Origin: Sodalis ligni | GTDB taxonomy: Bacteria; Pseudomonadota; Gammaproteobacteria; Enterobacterales; Enterobacteriaceae | NCBI RefSeq assembly: GCF_016865525.2 | Contig: NZ_CP075169.1 | Coordinates: forward strand, 2,480,337-2,544,336 | Direction: 5' to 3' | DNA length: 64,000 nucleotides | Shown: positions 39,625-48,396 of the stretch, piece by piece | Position numbering within the stretch: the stretch's first letter is position 1 | How the letters are laid out: each line of letters begins with the position of its first letter | Program-made: the position numbers and the translations under genes | Notes under the pieces: generated by a model | Told to the model about the DNA's origin: nothing | Seen by the model: the letters and a program-made list of their open reading frames with translations, nothing else | Databases searched by the model: none

Positions 39625-40381
39625 TCAGCTGAATGGCCGCAGGTCATTTCGCGATAAATTGCATCTTCTCTTGAGATGAATAACCAGCAGATCGTTGTCC
39701 ATTCCCGTGGTATCGCTTTCCAGATAGGATTCCTGGGCTATTCTTAAGGCATTGCTCTGGTTGACGATTTTATGACAAAGATCTTTATCCAAACCTTGAT
39801 CGGTTAATTCCTTCATGGCGGAATAATAATGAAAATTGTTAATATCTTCCGGAGCACGAACGGCGTTGTAAGCCAGGCTATAGGCGAAATTATATTTGAA
39901 TACCGCCAGGAATCGTTGGATGTTTTTCAGGCTGATATTTTGATATGTCAAATCACATTGACTCAGGGAACAGCGAGCCGAGTGATAAAAGCTCATAAGA
40001 CCGTCATAGATTTCACAACACAGACCGTAATCTTCCCAGTCCAGAGGATTTTCGATGATGCTTTTAAGCAGAAATTTTATTTTCAATTCCTGTAATGTCT
40101 TATGATAGCCTTCAAGGAATACAATATAACCAGGATGTTTTACCAAGGGTTCTATTTTTTCAGCATCGATTCAGTGATGTTATGCAGGCCAAGGGCATGG
40201 CAGTGTTGCTCCAGTTTGATGGCGGACGGCTCGGTATTAAACGGATGTTGAACCTTTATTCTGTCTATACAATCCAGCTCCCGGCACAAAACCTCTACTT
40301 TTTATGTAAATCCAAAGGGACTTTAAGAATTTCGTTATTACATTTTTCATGGAAAATCCATTGAAAAACTTTTCCGTACAT
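39625..40381 (-). pseudogene. Unrecognised cytoplasmic protein, two one-base losses
   Basis: The continuous frame from 40146 gives 173 residues. Adding one base to each of two T-runs on the + strand (40155-40160 and 40299-40303) extends it upstream to ATG 40381, preceded by AGGGA, giving 252 residues starting MYGKVFQWIFHEKCNNEILK. Later parts include HPFNTEPSAIKLEQHCHALG, LVKHPGYIVFLEGYHKTLQE and NNFHYYSAMKELTDQGLDKD. It is helical, Cys- and His-containing, without signal peptide or membrane segment. I recognise no family. It has lower GC content than the genes to its right, so it may be acquired. It stands alone between dcuB and the MarR gene. Confidence 0.5.
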
Positions 40382-40648
40382 ACATAAATCATTCCCTGAA
40401 AAATTAAATTTTCAGCATCTTATATTGCACAAATAGCCAGGCTGTCAACCAATCGGCGTTATTCATCTGCAGCAAAATATTATTGCATGGCGCGATTTCC
40501 CAAGATAATAAGCGAAGCGTACGATGGCTCCGGTAAGGCTTTGTGGCTACTTTTTTTGGACACCGGCCTGACGTCCGGGTTTCGCCAGCTGCGGCCTGCC
40601 GGGGGCAACGCGGCAAAGAGTTATTGCATAAAGGAGACGGAGTGGGTA

Positions 40649-40690
40649 TTGACAAGGGTTATGTTAGGTAGTTTATTAATGGTATGTCAA
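40649..40690 (+). promoter_or_regulatory. Probable promoter/operator of the marR-emrAB-like operon
   Basis: TTGACA at 40649-40654 is a perfect -35 hexamer, with TTTATT 17 bases downstream as a fair -10. The same hexamer recurs inverted as TGTCAA at 40685-40690, bracketing the promoter. This could be where the MarR protein binds its own promoter (inference). Confidence 0.4.
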
Positions 40691-40715
40691 CTATTTGGTT
40701 GGAACTCTTCTCTTT

Positions 40716-41186
40716 ATGTCTTCGTCGTCGCATTCATTATCTCCGCAGTCGCCGCAACGCCGTTTTGCCAGTCTTGTCTCCCAAACCGCACGTCAATGGC
40801 GGCGGGTGATCGATCGTAAATTGCAGCCTTATGGGTTGACAGAGGCAACCTGGGTGCCTCTTTTGTATCTTGCCCGGATGGAAAAGCCGATTCTGCAGAA
40901 AGATTTGGCGGAAGCGATTTACCTTGATGCCTCCTCGGTGGTCCGGCTGCTGGATAATTTGCAGCGTCTTGGTTTTATTGAACGCCGCGAAGGTCTCGAT
41001 CGCCGAGCCAAGGAAATTCATCTGACGCCCCGCGGGCTTGAACGAGTCATACAGGTGGAGGGAACGGCCCTTCAGGTACGTAATCAGGTTCTGTCGGGAG
41101 TTAAGGATGAGGAACTGGAAGTGATGAGCGGGATGCTGGAGCAGGTCTTGGCCAGTCTGGCGCTGGTTGATAAGGAGCCGTCATGA
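40716..41186 (+). CDS. MarR-family transcriptional regulator
   Basis: A 156-residue MarR protein with the winged helix-turn-helix TEATWVPLLYLARMEKPILQ, KDLAEAIYLDASSVVRLLDN and wing ERREGLDRRAKEIHLTPRG. It is the first gene of a unit with a membrane-fusion protein (overlap ATGA) and a DHA2-type transporter, like the MprA/EmrR-EmrA-EmrB arrangement of E. coli, and would be relieved by the pump's substrates. Start is ATG 40716. The longer frame starts at a TTG and has no better ribosome site. Confidence 0.9.
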   Translation: MSSSSHSLSPQSPQRRFASLVSQTARQWRRVIDRKLQPYGLTEATWVPLLYLARMEKPILQKDLAEAIYLDASSVVRLLDNLQRLGFIERREGLDRRAKEIHLTPRGLERVIQVEGTALQVRNQVLSGVKDEELEVMSGMLEQVLASLALVDKEPS

Positions 41187-42318
41187 GCGCTGAAGCCAAA
41201 ACGAATCGCGCATTGTCCCTGAACAACTTTAATCAGTTCAGCCGGCGAAAGAAAATGATGCTGCTGGCGGGGCTGGTTGTTTTATCCTGCTGCTGGTGTG
41301 GTTTATCCACTGGCTAAGCTGGCGGTTCGGCCATGTCACGGAAAACGACGCCCAGGTCAGGGGCGAGGTGGTTACTCTTGCCAGCCGGGTGGACGGTTGG
41401 CTGGTGGCCCGTCCGGTCATAGACGGCGATCGGATTAAAAAAGGCCAGGTCCTGGCGCAAATCGACGATCGCGACGCCCGTCTGCGTTTGGCGGAGGTGG
41501 AGGGCAATCTGGCTTCCGCCAATGCGCAAATTCTGTATACCCAGGCACAGCGGCAAACCACCGATCAGACCACCCAGGCGGAATTGGATCAAGCCAAGGC
41601 CCAGCTGACGGTGGCGGAAACGACGTTATCCGACGCCGGGCATCAATTGACCCTGGCCCAGGCCAATTTCAAGCGCAACGATAGCCTGGTGAAAGGCGGC
41701 TCGGTTGCGCAAGAAACCTGGGATGAGAGCCACACGACGCTGTTGCAGCGGCAGGATCAGCAGCGGCAGGACGAGGCGCAGCTGCTTGCCCAGCGGGCGG
41801 CGGTATCTAATGCCCTGGCGCAGCGCGGACAGTTGCAGGTGCTGGATCGGCAAATCGATATGCAGCGCAAGCAACTGGTGGCGCTGCAGGCCCAGGCGGA
41901 TCAGCTGAAGCAGGAAATCAGCGATCGCCAGCTTCGTTCGCCGGTGGACGGGGTAGTGGATCGTACCCTGGCGGACCAGGGGGATTATGTACAGACCGGG
42001 CAGTGGGTCATGATGGTGCATGACCCGAAAAATGTCTGGGTGGAAGCCAATGTCAAGGAGACCGACCTGGAGCATATCGCGGTGGGGCAAGGGGTGGATG
42101 TGACGGTGGATGCGTATCCCGGCCTGGTGAGCCACGGTCATGTGATTCGGGTCGGCAATGCCGCCACCAATCAGTTTGCCTTGCTGCCCAGTCCGAACCC
42201 GTCCGGCAACTTTACCAAAATCACGCAGCGGGTGCCGGTGCGTATCGCCCTGGATAACGTGGACGGGCGCATCAAACCCGGTTTGATGGTTGAGGTGGCG
42301 ATCGATGTCGCCCATTGA
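41183..42318 (+). pseudogene. EmrA-like membrane fusion protein, one-base loss in TM segment
   Basis: ATG 41183 overlaps the MarR stop. The protein is MSAEAKTNRALSLNNFNQFS, a hydrophobic segment, then VTENDAQVRGEVVTLASRVD (lipoyl half), a long coiled coil (AEVEGNLASANAQILYTQAQ to QLKQEISDRQ) and LRSPVDGVVDRTLADQGDYV with the beta-barrel domain to GRIKPGLMVEVAI. The frame breaks inside the transmembrane segment at the T-run 41280-41283. One added T gives FILLLVWFIHWLSW and 378 residues. It would connect the DHA2 transporter to an outer-membrane channel such as TolC. Confidence 0.88.
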
Positions 42319-43915
42319 AGCGCAGATTGCGCGATTCGGTCCCTCTTATCGCTGGCTGGCGACGGGCACGGTAATGCTGGGAACCATCGCCACTACCGCC
42401 ACCGCCACCATTGTTAATATCGCCATGCGCGATATCGCCGGCGCCTTCGGCCTGGGGCAGGATCAGGTGCAATGGCTCTCCACGGCGTTTCTGGCCTCCA
42501 TGACCGCCACCATGCTGATTACCGCCTGGGCGCTGGACCGGTTCGGCTATCGCCGCGCTTTTGTCGGCGCATTGTCGCTGTTTATTGCCGGCAGCCTGCT
42601 GGGGTTTGTCAGCAACAGCGGCGCGGAGGTGATCCTGGCCCGCATTCTGCAAGGCAGCGCGTCGGGGATTATCCAGCCGATGGCCATGGTGGTCCTGTCG
42701 CAAGTCTTCCCTCCTGCCCAGCGGGGCAAGGCGATGGGGATCTATGGAGTCGGCGTGGTGCTGGCGCCGGCGCTGGGGCCGACGGTGGGCGGCATTATGG
42801 TGGACCAGTACGACTGGCGTTTTGTGTTCCTGGTGGTGGTGCCGTTTTGCGTCGCCGGCATGGCGGCCTCGATGTTTATCCTGCCGGATATTGACCGTAA
42901 CGCCTCCGCTCCCCGTCGCAGGTTTGACGGGATAGGATTTTTGCTGCTGGTGTGCGCCTTGACCACCTTATTGACCGGCCTGTCCAACGGCCAGCGGGAA
43001 GGGTGGAATTCATTTTTTATCATCGGGATGTTTGTGGCCGCGGTATTCAGCGCCGCCGGCTTTATCATTTGGGAATTGGTGGCGCCCCAGCCGTTGCTCA
43101 GCCTCAGGGTATTCACCAATATGCGTTTTTCCGCCGGCTGCGTGGTGGCGTTTGCGCTGGGGGCCGGGATTTACGGTTCAACCTATATTGTGCCGCTGTT
43201 CGTGCAAAGCATACAGGGTTATACCCCCACCCGTTCCGGATTGTTATTGATGCCGTCCGGGCTGATGCTGGGGGTGCTGTTTCCCATTGCCGGCATGCTG
43301 AGCGATAGGCTGCCGCCCCATATTCCGGTGATAGCGGGCTTGGCGATTTTCGCGCTGTCGTGCTGGTTATCCGGCGGCGCGGACGTGGATACGCCGTTCT
43401 GGACGATGGCCGGCTGGGTAGTGCTGGGCCGCGTCGGGTTGGGGGTTATCATGCCGGCCCTGAATGCCGGCGGGCTGCGGGCCCTGCCGGCGGATAAGCT
43501 GGCGCAGGGGTCCGGTAGCCTGAATTTTGTCCGGCAATTGGGCGGAGCGTTCGGGGTGAATCTGCTGTCGGTGGTTATCGATCGGCGCTCCAGCTTTCAC
43601 GGCGATGCCCTGGCGCAGGCCATGACCGCGTCCAATGCCGCCGCCGCAGAATCCATCAACCGGCTGGCAATCATCGTGGGCCATTGGGGCAATCCGTTCG
43701 GCAGCCGTTTGCCGCAGGGGGTTGACCCCAGTTCAATGGCGTACCTGGAAAGCATGCTGGTGCCGAAAGCGCAGCTCTTCGCCTATCAGGACGGCTTTTT
43801 TGTCGTGGCGATCTTTTTCTTTCTGGCCATCATCCCGGCCTGGTTTATGCGCGGTAAACCCCGCAGCACCGTTGCCGCCAAATCCATTGCCGCCACCGGA
43901 GCCCCCAAGCCCTAG
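42305..43915 (+). CDS. EmrB-like DHA2 (14-TM) MFS drug transporter
   Basis: An intact 536-residue transporter. Motif A is ITAWALDRFGYRRAFVGALS, motif C is GIYGVGVVLAPALGPTVGG (typical of exporters), and the IVNIAMRDIAGAFGLGQDQV start fits EmrB. Fourteen hydrophobic segments can be traced to FFLAIIPAWFMRG. ATG 42305 overlaps the adaptor gene by 14 bases. It exports toxic hydrophobic compounds with proton antiport. Exact substrates cannot be deduced. Confidence 0.92.
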   Translation: MSPIEAQIARFGPSYRWLATGTVMLGTIATTATATIVNIAMRDIAGAFGLGQDQVQWLSTAFLASMTATMLITAWALDRFGYRRAFVGALSLFIAGSLLGFVSNSGAEVILARILQGSASGIIQPMAMVVLSQVFPPAQRGKAMGIYGVGVVLAPALGPTVGGIMVDQYDWRFVFLVVVPFCVAGMAASMFILPDIDRNASAPRRRFDGIGFLLLVCALTTLLTGLSNGQREGWNSFFIIGMFVAAVFSAAGFIIWELVAPQPLLSLRVFTNMRFSAGCVVAFALGAGIYGSTYIVPLFVQSIQGYTPTRSGLLLMPSGLMLGVLFPIAGMLSDRLPPHIPVIAGLAIFALSCWLSGGADVDTPFWTMAGWVVLGRVGLGVIMPALNAGGLRALPADKLAQGSGSLNFVRQLGGAFGVNLLSVVIDRRSSFHGDALAQAMTASNAAAAESINRLAIIVGHWGNPFGSRLPQGVDPSSMAYLESMLVPKAQLFAYQDGFFVVAIFFFLAIIPAWFMRGKPRSTVAAKSIAATGAPKP

Positions 43916-44022
43916 GGCTTGAGCTTGCCGGCAGTCTGTCCCGCCTTATGGACTCCGAGTATGTTTGTCAGCAGTCTGAAGCGGTTTGGCAACCGCTTAA
44001 TCCGATAGGGCTCTTGAATTAT

Positions 44023-44039
44023 ATAGACGATCGGTTTAT
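44023..44039. promoter_or_regulatory. Imperfect palindrome, probable operator of AcuR-like repressor
   Basis: ATAGACGATCGGTTTAT lies 10 bases before the TetR-type start codon. Its reverse complement ATAAACCGATCGTCTAT shows the dyad around GATC. Operators of this repressor branch (AcuR/NemR type) have similar ATAGAC...GTCTAT cores (from memory). Likely autoregulation and control of acuI. Confidence 0.5.
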
Positions 44040-44048
44040 ATTAACGGC

Positions 44049-44681
44049 ATGAACACCATGACCCCAGTAAAACGGCGTGGCCGCCCGCCGAGAATCCCGC
44101 GGGATAATCCCGATACCCGGGCTGCGTTGATTCGCAGCGGAACCGCCATCCTCACCGAGCAGGGCTTTAGCGCGTCGGGTATCGACGGCATCTTGAAACA
44201 GGTGGGCGTGCCTAAGGGGTCGTTTTATTACTATTTCGACAGTAAGGAAACCTTCGGCAGGGAGATCATCGACTATTACGGGCGCTATTTTGCCCGCAAG
44301 CTGGATCGCTGTCTGCTGGATGAGACCCTTCCCCCGCTGGAACGCATCCGGGCCTTTGTACGGGACGCCGCCGCGGGAATGGCCAAATATGATTTCAAAC
44401 GGGGTTGCCTGGTGGGTAATCTCGGCCAGGAAATCAACGTCCTGCCTGAGGATTATCGCCGGCAACTGAGCGATATTCTCCTGGATTGGCAACAAAGGAT
44501 AGCCGGCTGCCTGCGCCTGGCGCGGGATAACGGCCAACTGGCGCCGTCGGCGGACTGCGAGGGACTGGCGGAATTTTTCTGGATCGGCTGGGAAGGGGCG
44601 GTAATGCGCGCCCGTCTGGCGAAAAGCCCGCAGCCGCTGGAGCGTTTTGCCCAAGGTTTTTTTGCCGGTCTGCCTGGATAA
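44049..44681 (+). CDS. TetR-family repressor (AcuR-like)
   Basis: A 210-residue TetR regulator: basic N-terminus KRRGRPPR, DNA-binding domain TRAALIRSGTAILTEQGFSA with ILKQVGVPKGSFYYYFDSKE, then a helical ligand domain with RGCLVGNLGQEI, a motif shared by AcuR/NemR-type repressors that respond to electrophiles such as acrylate or quinones. The next gene, 50 bases downstream, is the acryloyl-CoA reductase relative AcuI, matching the acuR-acuI pairing known in other proteobacteria. Start ATG 44049; an internal Met at codon 4 is possible. Confidence 0.85.
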   Translation: MNTMTPVKRRGRPPRIPRDNPDTRAALIRSGTAILTEQGFSASGIDGILKQVGVPKGSFYYYFDSKETFGREIIDYYGRYFARKLDRCLLDETLPPLERIRAFVRDAAAGMAKYDFKRGCLVGNLGQEINVLPEDYRRQLSDILLDWQQRIAGCLRLARDNGQLAPSADCEGLAEFFWIGWEGAVMRARLAKSPQPLERFAQGFFAGLPG

Positions 44682-44731
44682 TCCCAAATCCGGCGGGCAT
44701 GGACATTCGATCTACTTCATGAGGAATCAGT

Positions 44732-45582
44732 ATGTTTAACGGAATTTTGATTGAGAAAGACGAGCAGGGCTATCGTGCCCGTCTGGCATCGCTGGCAAAG
44801 ACACAGCTGCCGGCGGGGGACGTCCTGGTGAGCGTGAGCTATTCCACGCTTAACTATAAAGACGGCCTGGCCATTACCGGCAAAGGCCCGGTGGTGCGTT
44901 CGTTTCCCATGGTGCCGGGAGTGGATTTGGCGGGCAGGGTGGAGGAAAGCAGCCATCCCGCGTTCAAGGTCGGCGATGAAGTATTGCTTAACGGCTGGGG
45001 CGTGGGAGAGAAACAGTAAAAAACGGCGTCACCCCGGACAGCGGTAAGGTGCTGGTCACCGGCGCCAATGGCGGCGTGGGGCATTTCGCCATCGCATTTT
45101 TGTCACGGTTGGGTTACCGGGTGGTGGCGTCCACCGGCCGGCCGGAAGAAACGGCGCATCTGCAGCAGTTGGGCGCGGCGGAGGTTATCAATCGGACGGT
45201 GCTTTCCGCGCCGGGGCGTCCCTTGGGTAAAGAGCAATGGGCGGCGGCCATTGACAGCGTCGGCAGCCACACCCTGGCCAATGTTTGCGCCGGTTTGCAA
45301 TACCAGGGCACCGTGGCCGCCTGCGGTCTGGCGCAGGGCATGGATTTGCCGGCCTCGGTGGCGCCGTTTATCCTGCGCGGCGTAACCTTGGCGGGGGTGG
45401 ACAGCGTGATGCGTCCCAGGGCGGACCGTGTCGCCGCCTGGCAGCGTTTGGCCTCGTTGGCGGATGAAGCGCTGTTGCAGAGCATCAGCCGGGAGATCCC
45501 GCTGGGGCAGGTTATCGAAACCGCGAACGATCTGATGGCGGGTAAAGTCCGCGGCCGGGTGGTGGTGGACGTGAATCGCTGA
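44732..45582 (+). pseudogene. acuI: AcuI/YhdH-type acryloyl-CoA reductase with internal deletion
   Basis: A zinc-free medium-chain NADPH reductase that detoxifies acryloyl-CoA. The N-terminal part has [31 protein letters not shown] and LLNGWGVGE, then stops at 45017-45019. The C-terminal part resumes at once in another frame with VTPDSGKVLVTGANGGVGHF (Rossmann loop), YQGTVAACGLAQGMDLP and GVDSVMRPRADRVAAWQRLA. Compared with E. coli YhdH (324 residues), nearly 50 residues between GVGEN and the Rossmann fold are absent. This is a true deletion, not a run-length error, so the gene is non-functional. TGAGGAATC precedes the start. Confidence 0.88.
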
Positions 45583-45760
45583 TCCCGCCGGTTCGCCGCC
45601 AATGCACTGTTTTGCGCCAATGCGCCATGATGGTGCAATCCGGCCGCCGGCGCCGGCGCTGTAGCGGCGGGGAACGCGGCTTGCAAGATTGGCATGATTA
45701 TTTCATGACATAGGCTAGCCAAGCCCGGCCGTCGCCGATAAGCCTTGATGACATAATTTA

Positions 45761-45776
45761 CAGGTAACGAAGCCTG
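45761..45776 (+). promoter_or_regulatory. ANTAR-type antiterminator hairpin in amiC leader
   Basis: CAGGT (45761-45765) pairs with GCCTG (45772-45776) around the six-base loop AACGAA. A loop with A at position 1 and G at position 4 is the known recognition rule for ANTAR-domain proteins. The 3' strand of this hairpin is also the 5' strand of the following terminator, so the two structures exclude each other. A second upstream hairpin, usual in this class, could not be assigned. Confidence 0.65.
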
Positions 45777-45809
45777 ATCTTCCCGTAAGGGGCGATCGGG
45801 TTTTTTTTT
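45773..45809 (+). terminator. Leader terminator (attenuator) before amiC
   Basis: CCTGATC (45773-45779) pairs with GATCGGG (45794-45800), with inner TCCC/GGGG pairs and a GTAA loop, followed by nine T (45801-45809). This rho-independent terminator lies only 13 bases before the amiC start codon, so transcription of the operon would stop unless the preceding antiterminator hairpin forms. Confidence 0.85.
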
Positions 45810-45821
45810 GGAGAAAGGGAA

Positions 45822-46961
45822 ATGCGCCGGAGTATTGATATCGGGATATTGTTATCCACCGACGGTACCTACCGCCACATGGCGACCGGCGCCCTGGCGG
45901 GAACGCAGGATGCCCTGGCGGAAATCAACCAGGACGCCGGGTACGATTTCCTGCTGCGGGCGCGGCATATCAATCCCCAGGCGCGGCTGGCGGACTACAG
46001 CGCCGGGGTGGCGCAGCTGATTGGGGCAGGGGTGCGGCATATTTTCGGCACCATTACCTCCGCCAGCCGCAAAGAGATTATCCCGGACCTGGAACAGCAT
46101 AACGCGCTGTTATGGTACGGCTCCCCCTATGAAGGCTTTGAAAGCAGCGAGCAGGTGATTTATCTCGGCGGCTGCCCCAATCAGACGTTGGTGCCGTTGC
46201 TGCGGCTGGCCCTGGAAAATTTCGGCACCCGGGCGTTCTTAATCGGTTCCAATTACGTGTGGGGCTGGGAGAGCAATCGTATTGCCCGGGAAGTGGTGAC
46301 GGCGGTTAACGGTGAAATTACCGGCGAAAAATTCCTTCATCTCGGGCATACCAGGGTGGACGAGGTGGTGCATTCGCTGCTGGCCGGCGCGCCGTCATTT
46401 GTACTGAATAACCTGGTGGGGGAATCTTCCTACGCCTTTTTGCGCCGTCTGGACGATATCTGCGCCCGGCGGCATCTCTCCCTGCCGGTGCTCAGCTGCA
46501 ACCTGACCGAGGCGGAGTTGAGCCAGCTCGGGGAAATCAGAGCCTTGCGGCTGTTTTCCTGCGGGCCGTTCTTCGAAACGGCGGACCCGTTATTCTGCGC
46601 GCGCCAGCGGCGGCGCCACGGCCCGGGCCATTATTCCCATTATTATACCGGCGCCTATTTGGCGGTGCTGCTGTTTGCCCGGGCGCTGCAACAGACCGAC
46701 AGCCTTGATCCGCAGCGGATTTGCGAGGCGCTGTATGATAGTGACAACGTCACCTTCATGGGGCCGATGAAAATTTCGCGCCGCAACAATCATACCTATC
46801 TGCCTTGTCATATCACTGAGTTACGCCACGGCGTGCTGGAACTGATTCACAGCGAGGATCACTGTCTGGCGCCGGATCCCTACCTGACCTTGACCGATCT
46901 GCGACAGCCTATTTCCGAGCGCCTGAAGGGCGCGGGCAGACCCATGAGGATAGTGAAATGA
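45822..46961 (+). CDS. AmiC-like amide-sensing binding protein (negative regulator)
   Basis: A 379-residue periplasmic-binding-protein fold without signal peptide, the AmiC type that works in the cytoplasm. It starts MRRSIDIGILLSTDGTYRHM, followed by FGTITSASRKEIIPDLEQHN, WYGSPYEGFESSEQVIYLGG and SNYVWGWESNRIAREVVTAV, all family-typical. AmiC holds AmiR inactive and releases it when a small amide binds. AAGGGA precedes ATG 45822, and the 3' end overlaps the AmiR-type gene (ATGA). Downstream transporter and formamidase genes suggest formamide, acetamide or a similar amide as ligand. Confidence 0.85.
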   Translation: MRRSIDIGILLSTDGTYRHMATGALAGTQDALAEINQDAGYDFLLRARHINPQARLADYSAGVAQLIGAGVRHIFGTITSASRKEIIPDLEQHNALLWYGSPYEGFESSEQVIYLGGCPNQTLVPLLRLALENFGTRAFLIGSNYVWGWESNRIAREVVTAVNGEITGEKFLHLGHTRVDEVVHSLLAGAPSFVLNNLVGESSYAFLRRLDDICARRHLSLPVLSCNLTEAELSQLGEIRALRLFSCGPFFETADPLFCARQRRRHGPGHYSHYYTGAYLAVLLFARALQQTDSLDPQRICEALYDSDNVTFMGPMKISRRNNHTYLPCHITELRHGVLELIHSEDHCLAPDPYLTLTDLRQPISERLKGAGRPMRIVK

Positions 46962-47551
46962 ACCTGACATCACCGGAATTTGAAGCCCGCCCGCTGTTGT
47001 TGGTGGATTGCGAAGCCCGAACCCTGGCGGCGTTGGAAAAAAGCCTGCCGCGCATGGGCGTGCGCTGGCTGACGGCTGCGCTGGACGGCCCGCCGCCGGA
47101 AGAACCGCTGTGCGCGGCGCTGGTGGAACTGGAGCATTTTGCCAGTCCGCGGCTGCTGGCAAGTCTGAATCAGGCGGGCCTGCCCATCGTGGCCCTGACC
47201 TCCCATGAAGCGCTGTCGCAAATCCAGCGGGCCATTGATCTGGGGGCCACCGCGCTGCTGCCAAAGCCCATCAACCAGCGGGCGATTTATACCACGTTGA
47301 TGATGGCGGTGGGTCTGCGCCAGCAGTTGAACGAGGATAGCCGGAACCTGTCTCTGGCCCATCGTCGGCTGGATTTTAACGCTGAACTGGCTCAAACCCT
47401 GGCCGCGCTGATGGTGGAGCGGGATCTGGACGAACGGCAGGCCTACGCCTGGCTGCGGGGGGAATCAATGCGCACCAACCGGCGTATTGAGGATATCTGT
47501 CGCCAGCGGTTGGGACAAGCGGCCCTCAAGCGGCGCGGAGAACGGGGATGA
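46958..47551 (+). CDS. AmiR-like ANTAR-domain antiterminator
   Basis: A 197-residue protein: an N-terminal receiver-like domain without phosphorylation site (LLLVDCEARTLAALEKSLPR, LVELEHFASPRLLASLNQAG, DLGATALLPKPINQRAIYTT), a coiled-coil linker, and a C-terminal three-helix ANTAR domain (DERQAYAWLRGESMRTNRRI). ANTAR proteins bind RNA hairpins with A1/G4 hexaloops and prevent termination, exactly the structure seen 45761-45809 in the leader of this operon. The amiC-amiR overlap is the usual coupling that keeps the two in balance. Confidence 0.87.
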   Translation: MNLTSPEFEARPLLLVDCEARTLAALEKSLPRMGVRWLTAALDGPPPEEPLCAALVELEHFASPRLLASLNQAGLPIVALTSHEALSQIQRAIDLGATALLPKPINQRAIYTTLMMAVGLRQQLNEDSRNLSLAHRRLDFNAELAQTLAALMVERDLDERQAYAWLRGESMRTNRRIEDICRQRLGQAALKRRGERG

Positions 47552-48396
47552 GTTCGCCCCGCGGTTTCTGGCGGCGGCCGGCGGTCTGGCTGTCGGTGGG
47601 ATATATCGCCGTGGTGGTGCTGGCGGCGCTGCTGGCGCCCTGGTGCGCGCCATTCGATCCCAATGAACAGTTTACCGAAGGGCTAAGCGTGGAAGGCGCG
47701 CCCCTGAGTCCGGGGAGCCATTTCTGGCTGGGTACGGATTTGCTCGGCCGCGACCTGCTGTCCCGCCTGATTTACGGTGCCCGCACATCATTACTGGTGG
47801 GGGTGGCGGCCAACGGCCTGGCGGTGGTTATCGGCACGCTGGTGGGGCTGTGCGCCGGCTATCTCCAAGGCAGGCTCGGCGGGCTGCTGATGCGGTTTAC
47901 CGACCTGATGATGGCGTTTCCGGCCTTATTGCTGGCCATTACCCTGGCGGCGATTTTCCAGCCCAGCGTCTGGATCGTGGCCATGGTGATAGCCATGGTG
48001 AACTGGGTGCAAATCGCCCGGGTGATTTATGCCGAAACCAGCACCCTCGGCGCGCGGGATTTCGTGGCGGTGGAAAAAACCCTGGGGGCCGGGCCGCTGC
48101 GGATCCTCGCCGTGCACCTGCTGCCGCATCTGGTGCCCACCATTCTGGTCTGGTCGACCCTGGGTATCTCCACCACCGTACTGCTTGAGGCCACACTGTC
48201 GTTCCTCGGCGTCGGCGTACAGCCCCCCACCGCCAGCTGGGGCAATATCATTTTCGAAAGCCAGACCTATTTCACTTCCGCCCCTTGGCTGGTGTTTTTC
48301 CCGGGGGCGGCCATTGTGCTGCTCTCCCTCTCATTCAATCTGCTCGGCGACGCCATGCGCGACGCTCTGGATCCTACTTTGAAAGGACGTTCATGA
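47548..48396 (+). CDS. ABC transporter permease (DppC/GsiD-like)
   Basis: A 282-residue permease: N-terminal TM (LSVGYIAVVVLAALLAPW), the soluble HFWLGTDLLGRDLLSRLIYG typical for DppC-type subunits, several TM helices, and the EAA loop VAVEKTLGAGPLRILAVHLLP. It forms half of the channel of an Opp/Dpp-type importer. ATG 47548 overlaps the AmiR stop. The order C-then-B differs from the usual dppABCDF. Confidence 0.9.
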   Translation: MSSPRGFWRRPAVWLSVGYIAVVVLAALLAPWCAPFDPNEQFTEGLSVEGAPLSPGSHFWLGTDLLGRDLLSRLIYGARTSLLVGVAANGLAVVIGTLVGLCAGYLQGRLGGLLMRFTDLMMAFPALLLAITLAAIFQPSVWIVAMVIAMVNWVQIARVIYAETSTLGARDFVAVEKTLGAGPLRILAVHLLPHLVPTILVWSTLGISTTVLLEATLSFLGVGVQPPTASWGNIIFESQTYFTSAPWLVFFPGAAIVLLSLSFNLLGDAMRDALDPTLKGRS

